A stretch of 64,000 nucleotides of DNA, from contig JAVBLG010000023.1 of the NCBI GenBank assembly GCA_031553655.1, forward strand, positions 1 through 64,000, given 5' to 3'. Of the stretch, positions 1-7,101 are shown in pieces. This DNA comes from JAVBLG01 sp031553655. GTDB taxonomy: Bacteria; Desulfobacterota; Desulfovibrionia; Desulfovibrionales; Desulfovibrionaceae. Each line of letters starts with the position of its first letter. The stretch's first letter is position 1. Position numbers and translations under genes: made by a program. Below the pieces are notes generated by a model. The model made no database searches and had not been told where the DNA came from. It saw nothing but the letters and a program-made list of their open reading frames with translations.

Positions 1-1173
1 GTAATCGAACGGGGAGCGGGCTGGATTATCGGCAAAACCGTGCATAAAATTGACGGCGTACACCGCTGGCCCAGACCCTATTTCTACTCTCTGAAACGCT
101 TCGGCAAAGGCCTGGCCGATACCTGGGTGTGCGGACAAATGTTCCATAACATGCCTTATGAAGTGTGGATGGAACGCGAACTGCCCGGCACGCTCAAGGT
201 GTGCAAGGAAAACGACGCCCTTTTCATCGGATCGTGCAGCGGCATCGGGCCAGATGCCGAGACCTGGATACCTTTCTGCAAGGATATGGAGGCCGCCGGA
301 ATTCCCATGATCGAACTGGACACTGGAGGCCCTCACGCCACCTTTGGGGCTAAATCAGAACATGTGAACGTGGGCGCGCCCCTGGCGCTCGACCCTGACA
401 CCGCCTACAAGGTTACCAAAGCCTGCGTTGATGCGGTGAAAATTCCGATTATCTTCAAAATGACCCCGCAATGCGTGAACATGGCCGGGGTGGCCCTGGC
501 CGTGGAACGCGCCGGGGCAGCGGCCATTTCCGCCAACAATTCCTTTTACGGAACCTGGATTGACCATGAAACCCGCACCTTTTACGGCGTGCCCGCTTCC
601 ATGGGCGGTTCCATAGGCCGGGGCTGGCAGATATTCTCTCTGGCCAAAATTATGGAAATAACCGCCACAGTAAAAATTCCGGTACTGGGCGGAGGCGGCT
701 CCTATACCTTTGACGATTGCGTGCGTCACATAATGGCCGGATGCTCTCTGGCCGGGCTGTGCTCGGCCCTGTATTCGCGCGGAGTGGATCTTATACGCGT
801 TATTATCAATGACATAGACTCCTGGATGAATGAAAAAGGATATAAAAGCATTGCTGATTTTCAAAGTTGCGTGGTCAAAGATTTTCAGTACTTGCGCGAT
901 TTGAAGCGCGAAAACCCCATGGCTGAACAATCGCCCGTGCTGCCGCGCTTCAATGAGCAAAAATGCGATGACTGCGGAATATGCGCCATGATATGCCCTT
1001 ATGGAGCGCTGCGGAACATCAAGGGCGACGTGCCAGAACTCAATCGAGAGCATTGCATGGGCTGTGGCTGGTGCGTGGGCCATTGCCCGACTCGGGCCAT
1101 TGCCATGCATCATGTTGAAAGCGGCGAGATGATCTGGAATGGGTATGGAACGATTACTCCATGGATAACCTGA
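1..1173 (+). CDS. Dihydroorotate/dihydropyrimidine dehydrogenase-like flavoprotein with C-terminal 2[4Fe-4S] ferredoxin domain (5' end missing)
   Basis: The frame is open to the left edge, so the N-terminus lies outside the window. What remains is a TIM-barrel FMN domain like PreA/DHOD-B, with an AGWIIGKT-type start of the barrel, KMTPQC, ISANNS and the phosphate-binding GGGGSY near residue 230. A ferredoxin tail follows with two clusters, CDDCGICAMICP and CMGCGWCVGHCP. DHOD-type proteins of this layout move electrons between a pyrimidine-like or other organic substrate and ferredoxin in the cytoplasm. The usual substrate loop is altered (ELDTGGPHATFG), so the substrate cannot be assigned. 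It is followed 64 bp later by a ThiS-like gene and further on by an E1-like gene. That neighbourhood resembles those of aldehyde:ferredoxin oxidoreductases (inference). The fold is clear; the reaction is unknown. Confidence 0.8.
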   Translation, partial: VIERGAGWIIGKTVHKIDGVHRWPRPYFYSLKRFGKGLADTWVCGQMFHNMPYEVWMERELPGTLKVCKENDALFIGSCSGIGPDAETWIPFCKDMEAAGIPMIELDTGGPHATFGAKSEHVNVGAPLALDPDTAYKVTKACVDAVKIPIIFKMTPQCVNMAGVALAVERAGAAAISANNSFYGTWIDHETRTFYGVPASMGGSIGRGWQIFSLAKIMEITATVKIPVLGGGGSYTFDDCVRHIMAGCSLAGLCSALYSRGVDLIRVIINDIDSWMNEKGYKSIADFQSCVVKDFQYLRDLKRENPMAEQSPVLPRFNEQKCDDCGICAMICPYGALRNIKGDVPELNREHCMGCGWCVGHCPTRAIAMHHVESGEMIWNGYGTITPWIT

Positions 1174-1237
1174 TATCAGAAAGTAACCTCCCATGAACGT
1201 AGCCGTAAGATCATTCATGTAATTGGAGGAAATTTTG

Positions 1238-1465
1238 ATGAAAGTATCTGTAAAGTCCTTCATGGAACTGCTCGACACTGGCAGAGTGCGGGAAAAAGAA
1301 GTGATTCTCGAAGACGAAGCCACGGCGGGCGCGCTCATGGAAGCTATGGGCCTGGAGCGCGATGCCGAGGTCATTATTCTTGTGAATCAGCGCCCCTCGG
1401 CCCCGGAAACTGTCTTGAAGGAAGGCGACCGTGTGGTAATAATGCCGCCTGTATCAGCGGCTTAA
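1238..1465 (+). CDS. ThiS/MoaD-like ubiquitin-fold sulfur carrier lacking the terminal Gly-Gly
   Basis: A 75-residue protein. The ATG at 1238 is preceded by GGAGGA at 1225-1230; an in-frame TTG upstream is less likely. The pattern is typical of MoaD/ThiS small beta-grasp carriers: an N-terminal beta strand (MKVSVKSF), a middle AEVIILVNQRP, then EGDRVVIMPPV at the C-terminus. These carriers normally end in Gly-Gly, which a ThiF/MoeB-type E1 adenylates so that sulfur can be loaded. This one ends VSAA followed by TAA. A candidate E1 enzyme lies at 3289-4065, separated by a porin gene. Either the tail is processed or replaced, or the protein is a non-conjugating scaffold. The stop codon lies at the edge of a dispersed GC-rich repeat. 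Confidence 0.75.
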   Translation: MKVSVKSFMELLDTGRVREKEVILEDEATAGALMEAMGLERDAEVIILVNQRPSAPETVLKEGDRVVIMPPVSAA

Positions 1466-1569
1466 TCCGCCGCATTGCGCCACATCGGATGCCTCGCGGC
1501 CAAGCCGCATCGGCGCGGCTTGGCTGTTCAAAGGCGCGGCATGCCGCGCGACTGACATCGGTTTTAAGG
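1463..1569 (-). repeat. GC-rich ~105-bp dispersed repeat, copy 1
   Basis: Read on the minus strand, this interval matches 11253-11358 along its whole length. Shared blocks include CCTTAAA, CAGTCGCGCGGC, TGCCGCGCCTTTGA, GCCAAGCCGCG and GCGGCGGAT. It contains internal GC-rich inverted repeats. It abuts the stop codon of the ThiS-like gene and ends just before the porin ribosome-binding site, so it forms nearly the whole spacer between the two genes. No coding potential is apparent. Confidence 0.75.
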
Positions 1570-1586
1570 AATAAAAGGAGATGCTG

Positions 1587-3188
1587 ATGAAAAAAATTTT
1601 GATGACCCTGCTGGCCCTGACTCTGCTCATGGGCGCGGCGGCTACGGCCAACGCCATTGATTTCAAGGCCAAAGGACTTTTCATGTTCGCCTTTGACTAT
1701 AACTATGGCGGCAGTTTCCTGAGCAAGGACAGGCAAGGCAAAAAGCTTTCCGGCTCGCGCCAGCAGGGACCGCATTATCCCATGGACAATTTCGCCGCCT
1801 GGCAACGCTTTCTTGTCGGCTTCGACGCCATAGCCTCGGAAACCTTGAGCGGATCGATCATGTTTGAAATCGGCGACCAGTTCTGGGGCCAGGGCCGCAC
1901 CGGCGGAGCCTTGGGCGCGGACGGCGTGGTTATTGAAGTTAAAAACGCCTATGTGGACTGGACCGTGCCCAATACCAGCCTGAAACTTCGCATGGGCATA
2001 CAGGGGCTGGTGCTGCCGGGCTTCAGCTTCCGGGGCAGCGTGCTCAATGACGATATGGCCGCCATTACGGCATCTTACTCCTTTGACGACACTATCAGCG
2101 CCACCGCCTTCTGGGCCAGGCCCTATAATGACAATTTCGCGCCTCACAATGACAACAACGACCCCGTCAACTATATGGACAACCTGGATCTGTTCGGCCT
2201 GATGGTGCCCTTGAACTATGACGGCGTAAAAGTAACCCCCTGGGGCATGCTGGGCATGCTCGGATCCAACGTCATGTCTTTGAGCGCCGTGCCCGGAGCA
2301 TATCCCAACACGCGCGATCTGGTTACCAACCCGCGCGTAGTCAACAGCCAGGCCCCGCAGGAATGGGCGCAATTTACCACCGGCATGCTCCCGGCCGCGC
2401 TCAGCGCCGGAAGAAGAGCGAACTTCGACTACGGTTATGCCACAGCCTTCTGGGTGGGCATAACCGGTGAAGTAACCGTTATGGACCCCTGGCGCATAGC
2501 CTGGGACGTCAATTACGGCAATGTGAGCACAGGCAAAAGTTATTTGAACCGATCCGGCTGGCTGGCCAATCTGCTGGTAGAATATCAGGCCGAATGGGGA
2601 AGACCGGGAATATACGGTTGGTATACCACTGGTGACGACGATGACATCAACAACGGCTCGGAGCAGATGCCCTATGTATCCACAGTTAATATCAATACCG
2701 ATTCTTACTCCAACTTCGGTTTTCGCGGCACGCCCTGGTTCAACAACTCCGGGGTGCTCGGCGGCAATCCGCAGGGTATGTGGGGCATAGGCGCACGCAT
2801 AAGAGACATGAACTTTACCATACCAGGGCTTAAGTCCACCGTGCTGGTCAATTTCTTCGGCGGTACCAACGACCCCAAAATGGCTTCCTACATTCTGGGA
2901 CGCCGCACCACAGACGAAAACCGCCAGGTATACCGCCGCTGGACCGACTTTACCGCCAATCCGGCCAGCGGATACGGTGTGTATCTTACCCAGGCCGACA
3001 CCGGGATTGAAGTAAACTGGAACAATCTTTACAAAATTTATGAAAACCTCACCATGCTGGTGGAAGTTGGCTATATACATCTCTGGATGGATGAAGGCAC
3101 CTGGGGCCGCACCGGAGGGGCAAAAGCCGACAATCTGAACTATCAGGATGCATGGAAAGTTAGCGTTGGTTTTGCTTATAGTTTTTAA
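1587..3188 (+). CDS. Outer-membrane porin (Desulfovibrio-type homotrimeric porin family)
   Basis: A 533-residue protein with a classical signal peptide (MKKILMTLLALTLLMGAAA, cleavage near ANA, about residue 23). The rest is rich in aromatic and small residues with alternating polarity, as in beta-barrels, and it ends in VGFAYSF, the C-terminal aromatic signature of outer-membrane proteins. The ATG at 1587 lies 6 bp after AAAAGGAG; an in-frame ATG at 1581 is too close to that site. It would form a general diffusion channel for small solutes. It sits between the ThiS-like and E1-like genes on the same strand without an obvious shared function, which is odd for a sulfur-carrier pair. Confidence 0.85.
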   Translation: MKKILMTLLALTLLMGAAATANAIDFKAKGLFMFAFDYNYGGSFLSKDRQGKKLSGSRQQGPHYPMDNFAAWQRFLVGFDAIASETLSGSIMFEIGDQFWGQGRTGGALGADGVVIEVKNAYVDWTVPNTSLKLRMGIQGLVLPGFSFRGSVLNDDMAAITASYSFDDTISATAFWARPYNDNFAPHNDNNDPVNYMDNLDLFGLMVPLNYDGVKVTPWGMLGMLGSNVMSLSAVPGAYPNTRDLVTNPRVVNSQAPQEWAQFTTGMLPAALSAGRRANFDYGYATAFWVGITGEVTVMDPWRIAWDVNYGNVSTGKSYLNRSGWLANLLVEYQAEWGRPGIYGWYTTGDDDDINNGSEQMPYVSTVNINTDSYSNFGFRGTPWFNNSGVLGGNPQGMWGIGARIRDMNFTIPGLKSTVLVNFFGGTNDPKMASYILGRRTTDENRQVYRRWTDFTANPASGYGVYLTQADTGIEVNWNNLYKIYENLTMLVEVGYIHLWMDEGTWGRTGGAKADNLNYQDAWKVSVGFAYSF

Positions 3189-3288
3189 AACAAATTATAT
3201 AAAAAATATTACGTAATAAATAATAGTTATGTTTCAATCCACAGTCAGCTCCATCCGCCGGCTGACTCCGTCCATAAAGGAAATTTTG

Positions 3289-4065
3289 ATGAACGAAGCA
3301 CTGCTCTATTCCCGCCAAACTGCCCTGTGGGGGGCAAACCGCCAAAAAATTCTACGCCAGGCCACGGCGCTGGTGGCCGGGGTGGGAGGCGTAGGCTGCG
3401 TGGTGGCCGAAATTTTGGCCCGGTGCGGCGTGGGCAGGCTTATACTTCTTGATTGTGGAGAGGTGGACCCTCCGGATCTCAGCAGGCAAATGCTCTACAC
3501 TCCAGAGCATGTGGGTGAGCCAAAGGCCAGGGCCGCCGAGCAGAGGCTGCGCGAAATAGCTCCCGATACTTTGGTGGAAGCGCACCGAATTGTGGTGGGC
3601 ATGGACAACATCGGCACACTGCTCGCGGAATGCGCGGCCGTGGCCGATTGCCTGGACAATTTCACCGCCCGCTTCGCTCTGGCCGAAGCCCTGCCCGCGC
3701 ATGTTCCTCTGGTGCATACGGCCTTGCGCGGCGGCTTCGCCCTGCTGGCCACTCTGGCCGAAAAACAGACTTTGCCCCAAACCGCCGACGCGGCAAAACA
3801 GGCGGAAAGCGACGAAAAACACTCCGCGCAACAAAACGCCGCAACGCGCGGCAATGCGCTTAGAGCTTTGTATCAAGGCGTATCTCAACCCAAAGACATT
3901 GTTCCGGTGGCGGCCCCCGGCGTCTACGCGCTGGGAGCCGCCGCCGCAAGGGAAATGCTCAATTGCATCTGGAAAAAACCCCGGCTTGCGGGTCAAATGC
4001 TGCTCATCGATCTGGAAAACTTTATTTTCGATCAGGAACGCTTCGAAATAGATCCTCCACACTGA
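3289..4065 (+). CDS. ThiF/MoeB/HesA-family E1-like adenylating enzyme
   Basis: A 258-residue protein with the Rossmann ATP-binding loop GVGGVG at about residues 31-36, the LDCGEVDPPDLSRQ acidic/Arg block and DCLDNFTARF, all E1 signatures. Such enzymes adenylate the C-terminus of ThiS/MoaD-like carriers. No CxxC zinc pairs are visible, so it is a short form of the family. The start is the ATG at 3289, with AAAGGA at 3276-3281. The expected partner is the ThiS-like protein at 1238-1465, but that protein lacks the terminal glycines. A fragment of this gene's 3' end (3952-3992) recurs at 4793-4832 as part of a tandem duplication. Confidence 0.85.
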   Translation: MNEALLYSRQTALWGANRQKILRQATALVAGVGGVGCVVAEILARCGVGRLILLDCGEVDPPDLSRQMLYTPEHVGEPKARAAEQRLREIAPDTLVEAHRIVVGMDNIGTLLAECAAVADCLDNFTARFALAEALPAHVPLVHTALRGGFALLATLAEKQTLPQTADAAKQAESDEKHSAQQNAATRGNALRALYQGVSQPKDIVPVAAPGVYALGAAAAREMLNCIWKKPRLAGQMLLIDLENFIFDQERFEIDPPH

Positions 4066-4110
4066 GGTGTGCCAGCACCTATACCTACGGCTAACCACTA
4101 TCCATTCAAT

Positions 4111-4148
4111 AAGTGCTTGCCCTACGGTAACCCGTTGGGCAAGCACTT
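4111..4148. repeat. Hairpin, perfect 12-bp arms, unit 1
   Basis: AAGTGCTTGCCC at 4111-4122 pairs with GGGCAAGCACTT at 4137-4148. It lies between the E1-like gene and the convergent small gene. An A-run follows on the plus strand and there is no T-run after the stem on either strand, so it is not a standard intrinsic terminator. Confidence 0.7.
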
Positions 4149-4201
4149 AAAAAAACATGTAAAAATAACTTTTTTACAATTGTGCATCCATTATCTTAGT
4201 T

Positions 4202-4489
4202 TTATTTGGACTCACGCTCGAAAAAGGGTTCCTCTCCCCAGTATTGGCTATTTTCATCTAAGTCAGAATCGTTGTCCACCTTGTCGAGCGCCTCGGAAGT
4301 AGTAGGATCATTAATCTGCCCAGTCTTTACAGAGGCCGGAGGCGCGGCTGTCGTCCGCGGGGATTTATTGTCTATATCAGTACTTCTTTGGTCCGGGAAA
4401 AAAGTCTTTTCATCCCCATCGGGTCCCGCGGCAAAAACGGGACATGAAATAGATAGAATAAGGGCCATTGTCGTAATCGCAGCTTTCAT
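4202..4489 (-). CDS. Small secreted protein of unknown function, paralogue 1
   Basis: A 95-residue protein starting at an ATG preceded by GGAG. Residues 1-20 form a signal peptide ending VFAA. The mature part begins GPDGDEKTFFPDQRS, is acidic and proline/serine-rich, and ends near WGEEPFFERESK. No domain is recognised. It is a paralogue of 4911-5207: the N-terminal 50 residues are almost the same, the middle diverges, and the WGE-PFF block near the end is kept again. It is probably periplasmic or extracellular. Confidence 0.65.
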   Translation of the reverse strand: MKAAITTMALILSISCPVFAAGPDGDEKTFFPDQRSTDIDNKSPRTTAAPPASVKTGQINDPTTSEALDKVDNDSDLDENSQYWGEEPFFERESK

Positions 4490-4792
4490 GATAAATCTCC
4501 TGAAGCCTTAAGGTTCTCGGTATTAATTCACAATTTTGTACGGCTGTTTTGCCTTGTCTTACAAAGATCTAATCGTTCTAGTTTGTTCTTCTTTGTTGCG
4601 CCTTGTTGCTTTAAAAGAAGCTGGCACGTCCGGTAAAAACAATATTACTTAATCAAAATTTAGATATAAATTAAAATCATCACTATCATTTGTTACTAAA
4701 GACAAATAATATCAAGCAATTGCAGTTAGCATGCTGATAATTTTAATTTTTACATATAATTAATTGAAATATTTAATAAATAGATATAGGAA

Positions 4793-4832
4793 AATGCTCA
4801 ACTGCATATAAAAAAAGCCCCGGCTTACGGAG
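4793..4832 (+). pseudogene. Fragment of the E1-like (thiF-family) gene 3' end
   Basis: This stretch matches 3952-3992, inside the E1-like gene, at most positions (GGAAAATGCTCAA, TGCAT, CCCCGGCTTACGG). It has no start and no continuation, and it marks the left edge of the second duplicated unit. Confidence 0.65.
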
Positions 4833-4839
4833 CGGATAA

Positions 4840-4873
4840 GGATTTGCCCAACGGACACCCCTTGGGCAAATCC
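4840..4873. repeat. Hairpin, perfect 12-bp arms, unit 2
   Basis: GGATTTGCCCAA at 4840-4851 pairs with TTGGGCAAATCC at 4862-4873. It is the positional counterpart of 4111-4148. The loop and inner stem are alike (TGCCC, ACGG, GGGCA) while the outer arm sequence differs but remains complementary. Confidence 0.7.
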
Positions 4874-4910
4874 CAAAAAGCATGCATTATTTTTTATAAT
4901 TGTGAATCAA

Positions 4911-5207
4911 TTATTTAGGTTCTGGTGGAAAAAATGGCTTCTCTCCCCAATCCTGGCTACTTTCATCCAAGGCGGGATCTTTGTTTTCCTTGCCCATTCT
5001 GTCGCGCGGCTCAGAAATGGTGGAATCCTTGACGCGTTCAGTGTCTATAGAGGCCGGCGGCGCGGCTGTTGTCCGCGGGGACTTATTGTCTATATCACTA
5101 CTTCTCTGGTCCGGGAAAAAAGTCTTTTCATCCCCATCGGGTCCTGCGGCAAAAACAGGACTTGCAACAGATAGAATAAGGGCCATTGTTGTAATCGCAG
5201 CTTTCAT
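4911..5207 (-). CDS. Small secreted protein of unknown function, paralogue 2
   Basis: A 98-residue protein with the same signal peptide type (MKAAITTMALILSVASPVFA) and the same first mature block (GPDGDEKTFFPDQRSSDID) as 4202-4489. A charged, divergent middle (KENKDPALDESSQDWGEK) follows, and the end is PFFPPEPK. The AGGAGATTTATC leader before the ATG is the same in both copies. The roughly 420-bp stretches upstream of each copy are AT-rich and hold no other gene. Function is unknown; paired conservation of both reading frames suggests both are used. Confidence 0.65.
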   Translation of the reverse strand: MKAAITTMALILSVASPVFAAGPDGDEKTFFPDQRSSDIDNKSPRTTAAPPASIDTERVKDSTISEPRDRMGKENKDPALDESSQDWGEKPFFPPEPK

Positions 5208-5554
5208 GATAAATCTCCTGAAGCCTTAAGTGCTTTTAATGTTTATTCGCAATCTTGGCCGCTTGTTATGCCGTGTCTTACAAAGACCTGGCTAATCGGG
5301 GTTACTCGTCCTTTCGAGAAGGAGCCAAGGCTGATAAAAGCAAGACTACTTAATTGAAATTTAGACATGAATTAAAATCATCGTTATAAGTTCCAGATAA
5401 AAACAAACAATATTCAATTGTTAAATATATATTACTGATAATTTTAATTTTTTATACAACTATATAAAATATATCATTAATATTACATTTTGACTGACTC
5501 TTCAATCCGACTCTTGCTGATTTATTGATTCTTTTGGTTTTTATATAAAAACGC

Positions 5555-5599
5555 AAAAAGGCTAATAGCCTGTAGTAATACAGATTTTTAGCCTTTTTT
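5555..5599. terminator. Bidirectional intrinsic terminator candidate
   Basis: AAAAAGGCTA at 5555-5564 pairs with TAGCCTTTTT near 5589-5598, with an inner palindrome GGCTAATAGCC. T-runs flank both sides. It lies downstream of the leftward methyltransferase gene at 5653-6381. Confidence 0.65.
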
Positions 5600-5652
5600 G
5601 TTTGTGTTTGGTCAACTTTGCAATAACGTTAATATAGCGTCGGGCTCATTTC

Positions 5653-6381
5653 CTATGCGCGCTGAAACAAATACGCAGCGCGCGGAGGAAAGCTGGCGAA
5701 CGAAGTATATTTCACCAGCCGCAGATCGTGTTTGGCAGCCACAGCCTCCATTCCAGACCGGGACATGCGTATTGTATATTCCGAGGAACGCCTGTCTTCC
5801 ACCGGCTTACGCTTGTCTTGAGTGTGATACTCATTGCCGGACATTGTATTATACTTTTCATCCACCATGTCGCATACAACCACTCCCCTGGAGGACAGAC
5901 AAGGCGCATACAGCCGCAAAAAGTCACTGAAAGAGCTGCCGGGAATATGGTACAGCCAATTCAGCGACAGCAGCACATCCACATTTTTGGGCAAAAAGCT
6001 TGGCGATAGACTGTTGTCGCGCCACAAGCGCACTGGCAACTCAGCCTTCTGGGCCAATCGGCGGGCCAGTTCTATGGCCGAATCCTTGATGTCGGCCCCG
6101 GCCAAGCGAGTAAAACCGTGCTCGGCCAACCACAGCAAATTGGCCCCGCTGCCGCAACCAGGTTCAAAAATAAAGGAATTAGAAGAAAAATTGTCCGCCA
6201 CCCAGGCGCAGGGAATGCACACATGCCTTCTCGATATTCTGCTTGTAATCGCATACAGATGCCAGCGCTCGGCATTGCAGTCGGAAACCATTTTAGAAAG
6301 ATTGGAATCAACGCACCCCAGAGTGTGTCTGAACGGCCATCTTGCATATACGTACTTGGTTATTCGTTCGATATAATTCAT
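5653..6381 (-). CDS. Class I SAM-dependent methyltransferase
   Basis: A 242-residue protein. The start chosen is MNYIERI at 6381, preceded by GAGGGGG; an upstream in-frame extension has no better site. Motif I is FEPGCGSGANLLWL near residues 71-84, followed by an acidic residue in AGADIKDSAIEL and a motif-IV-like DVLLSLNWLYH. This is the Rossmann fold that transfers a methyl group from SAM. The substrate is not apparent. The gene stands alone between AT-rich intergenic DNA and a weakly supported small ORF, so context gives no pathway. Confidence 0.8.
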   Translation of the reverse strand: MNYIERITKYVYARWPFRHTLGCVDSNLSKMVSDCNAERWHLYAITSRISRRHVCIPCAWVADNFSSNSFIFEPGCGSGANLLWLAEHGFTRLAGADIKDSAIELARRLAQKAELPVRLWRDNSLSPSFLPKNVDVLLSLNWLYHIPGSSFSDFLRLYAPCLSSRGVVVCDMVDEKYNTMSGNEYHTQDKRKPVEDRRSSEYTIRMSRSGMEAVAAKHDLRLVKYTSFASFPPRAAYLFQRA

Positions 6382-6577
6382 TTTTACCCCCTCGCAGTCC
6401 ATGCGGATCAAGGTTTCACGATACAGCCCCCTTTTCCGCCGCGCGAACGCGGAAAGCGGACAAGGTTGGCTTTCGTAAAAAAATTGTGCCGAGAAAGAAA
6501 GTAGCTGAGAGTAGCTGGGGGAAGCGTCTTGTTACGAAGTCCCGAAAAGCATCGCAACAACACACTCCTCAAGACAA

Positions 6578-6874
6578 TCAAACGATTTCGGGAGGATGTG
6601 AAGAAAGGCGGATAGGGGTCTCAGGGATTAGGAAGGCATAGCTGTCGGCCATCCTTACGCGCACTGTACAGCGAGGTGGAGAAATGGATAAATCCGGTTC
6701 CAGCTCATCAAGGGCATCCGCGCAGGAATTGACCGCGTCCCCAAGCGTATGGGGAACAAAAGATACTGTCGCTTCATCAAAGTGAACAGAATAGGTGAAT
6801 ATTGCCATTACCAGCAGGAAAATGGCGATAACGGCCGACAGGCGATGTGCGGAAGTCTCATCTTGAAGCAACAT
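6578..6874 (-). CDS. Possible small membrane-anchored protein, unknown
   Basis: A 98-residue frame with one hydrophobic segment near residues 13-30 (VIAIFLLVMAIFTYSV) followed by a polar region with two cysteines. No good ribosome-binding site and no recognised domain. It is the only candidate in the roughly 570-bp stretch 6382-6949, which otherwise holds a short hairpin near 6437-6463 and nothing else I can support. It may be a chance ORF. Confidence 0.3.
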   Translation of the reverse strand: MLLQDETSAHRLSAVIAIFLLVMAIFTYSVHFDEATVSFVPHTLGDAVNSCADALDELEPDLSISPPRCTVRVRMADSYAFLIPETPIRLSSHPPEIV

Positions 6875-6924
6875 ACTATCTTGGTAAAAAATTTAAGTGG
6901 CGCTGTCAACATGTATACAATTAT

Positions 6925-6949
6925 AAATAATTACGTTCGTAAAATACTC
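6925..6949 (-). repeat. Remnant of the ~65-bp TAGAGC repeat family, split from its gene by element A
   Basis: On the minus strand, joining the sequence across the 152-bp element restores TAGAGTATTTTACGAACG directly at the stop codon of the sigma-54 regulator gene. This matches the start of the intact family members at 10484 and 37439. Only the first part of the repeat is recognisable. Confidence 0.5.
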
Positions 6950-7101
6950 TAGGGGCTGTCTCCAAATAGCGGATTTTGACTCAAGGGCAAGGAAAGCGGG
7001 CCTATTTGCGGAGCGAGTGTACTCTTATGGTACTCGACCGGAGCAAAAAGGCCCGCTTGACGCAGCCATTGGGCAAAAGACGCATTTGGAGACAGCCCCT
7101 A
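6950..7101. mobile_element. MITE-like element A, 152 bp, 18-bp terminal inverted repeats
   Basis: The ends are perfect inverted repeats, TAGGGGCTGTCTCCAAAT, with TA at both outer edges consistent with a TA target duplication. Inside is a long palindrome, with arms AAGCGGGCCT-TTTGC and GCAAAAAGGCCCGCTT around a core containing GAGTGTACTC and GGTACTCGACC. It encodes no protein. The right-hand TA forms part of the TAG stop codon of the sigma-54 regulator. Similar ends occur in IS5- and IS1182-type elements, but the transposase source is not in the window. Confidence 0.85.

Larger units (their letters stand above)
3952..5480. repeat. Imperfect tandem duplication (two ~0.7-0.8-kb units)
   Basis: Unit 1 (about 3952-4780) and unit 2 (about 4793-5480) share the same order: the tail of the E1-like gene (ATGCTCAA-TTGCAT, then CCCCGGCTT-CGG), a hairpin, a leftward small secreted gene, and an AT-rich upstream region with conserved blocks (AATTAAAATCATC, CTGATAATTTTAATTTTT). 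Unit 2 has lost most of the E1 tail. The units differ at many positions outside the signal-peptide region of the small genes, so the duplication is not recent. Confidence 0.75.

Noticed and set aside
1374..3080. A 568-codon open frame on the minus strand opposite the porin
   Set aside because: It is a shadow of the porin gene: no ribosome-binding site, no recognised motifs, and codon bias explains the lack of stops.
4111..4148. Calling the small-gene hairpins intrinsic terminators
   Set aside because: Neither strand has a T-run after the stem, so only the hairpin itself is reported.
7099..7101. Idea that element A truncated the sigma-54 regulator and removed its HTH
   Set aside because: Removing the element with one TA copy restores the same TAG stop followed by the TAGAGC repeat, and no HTH-coding sequence follows.
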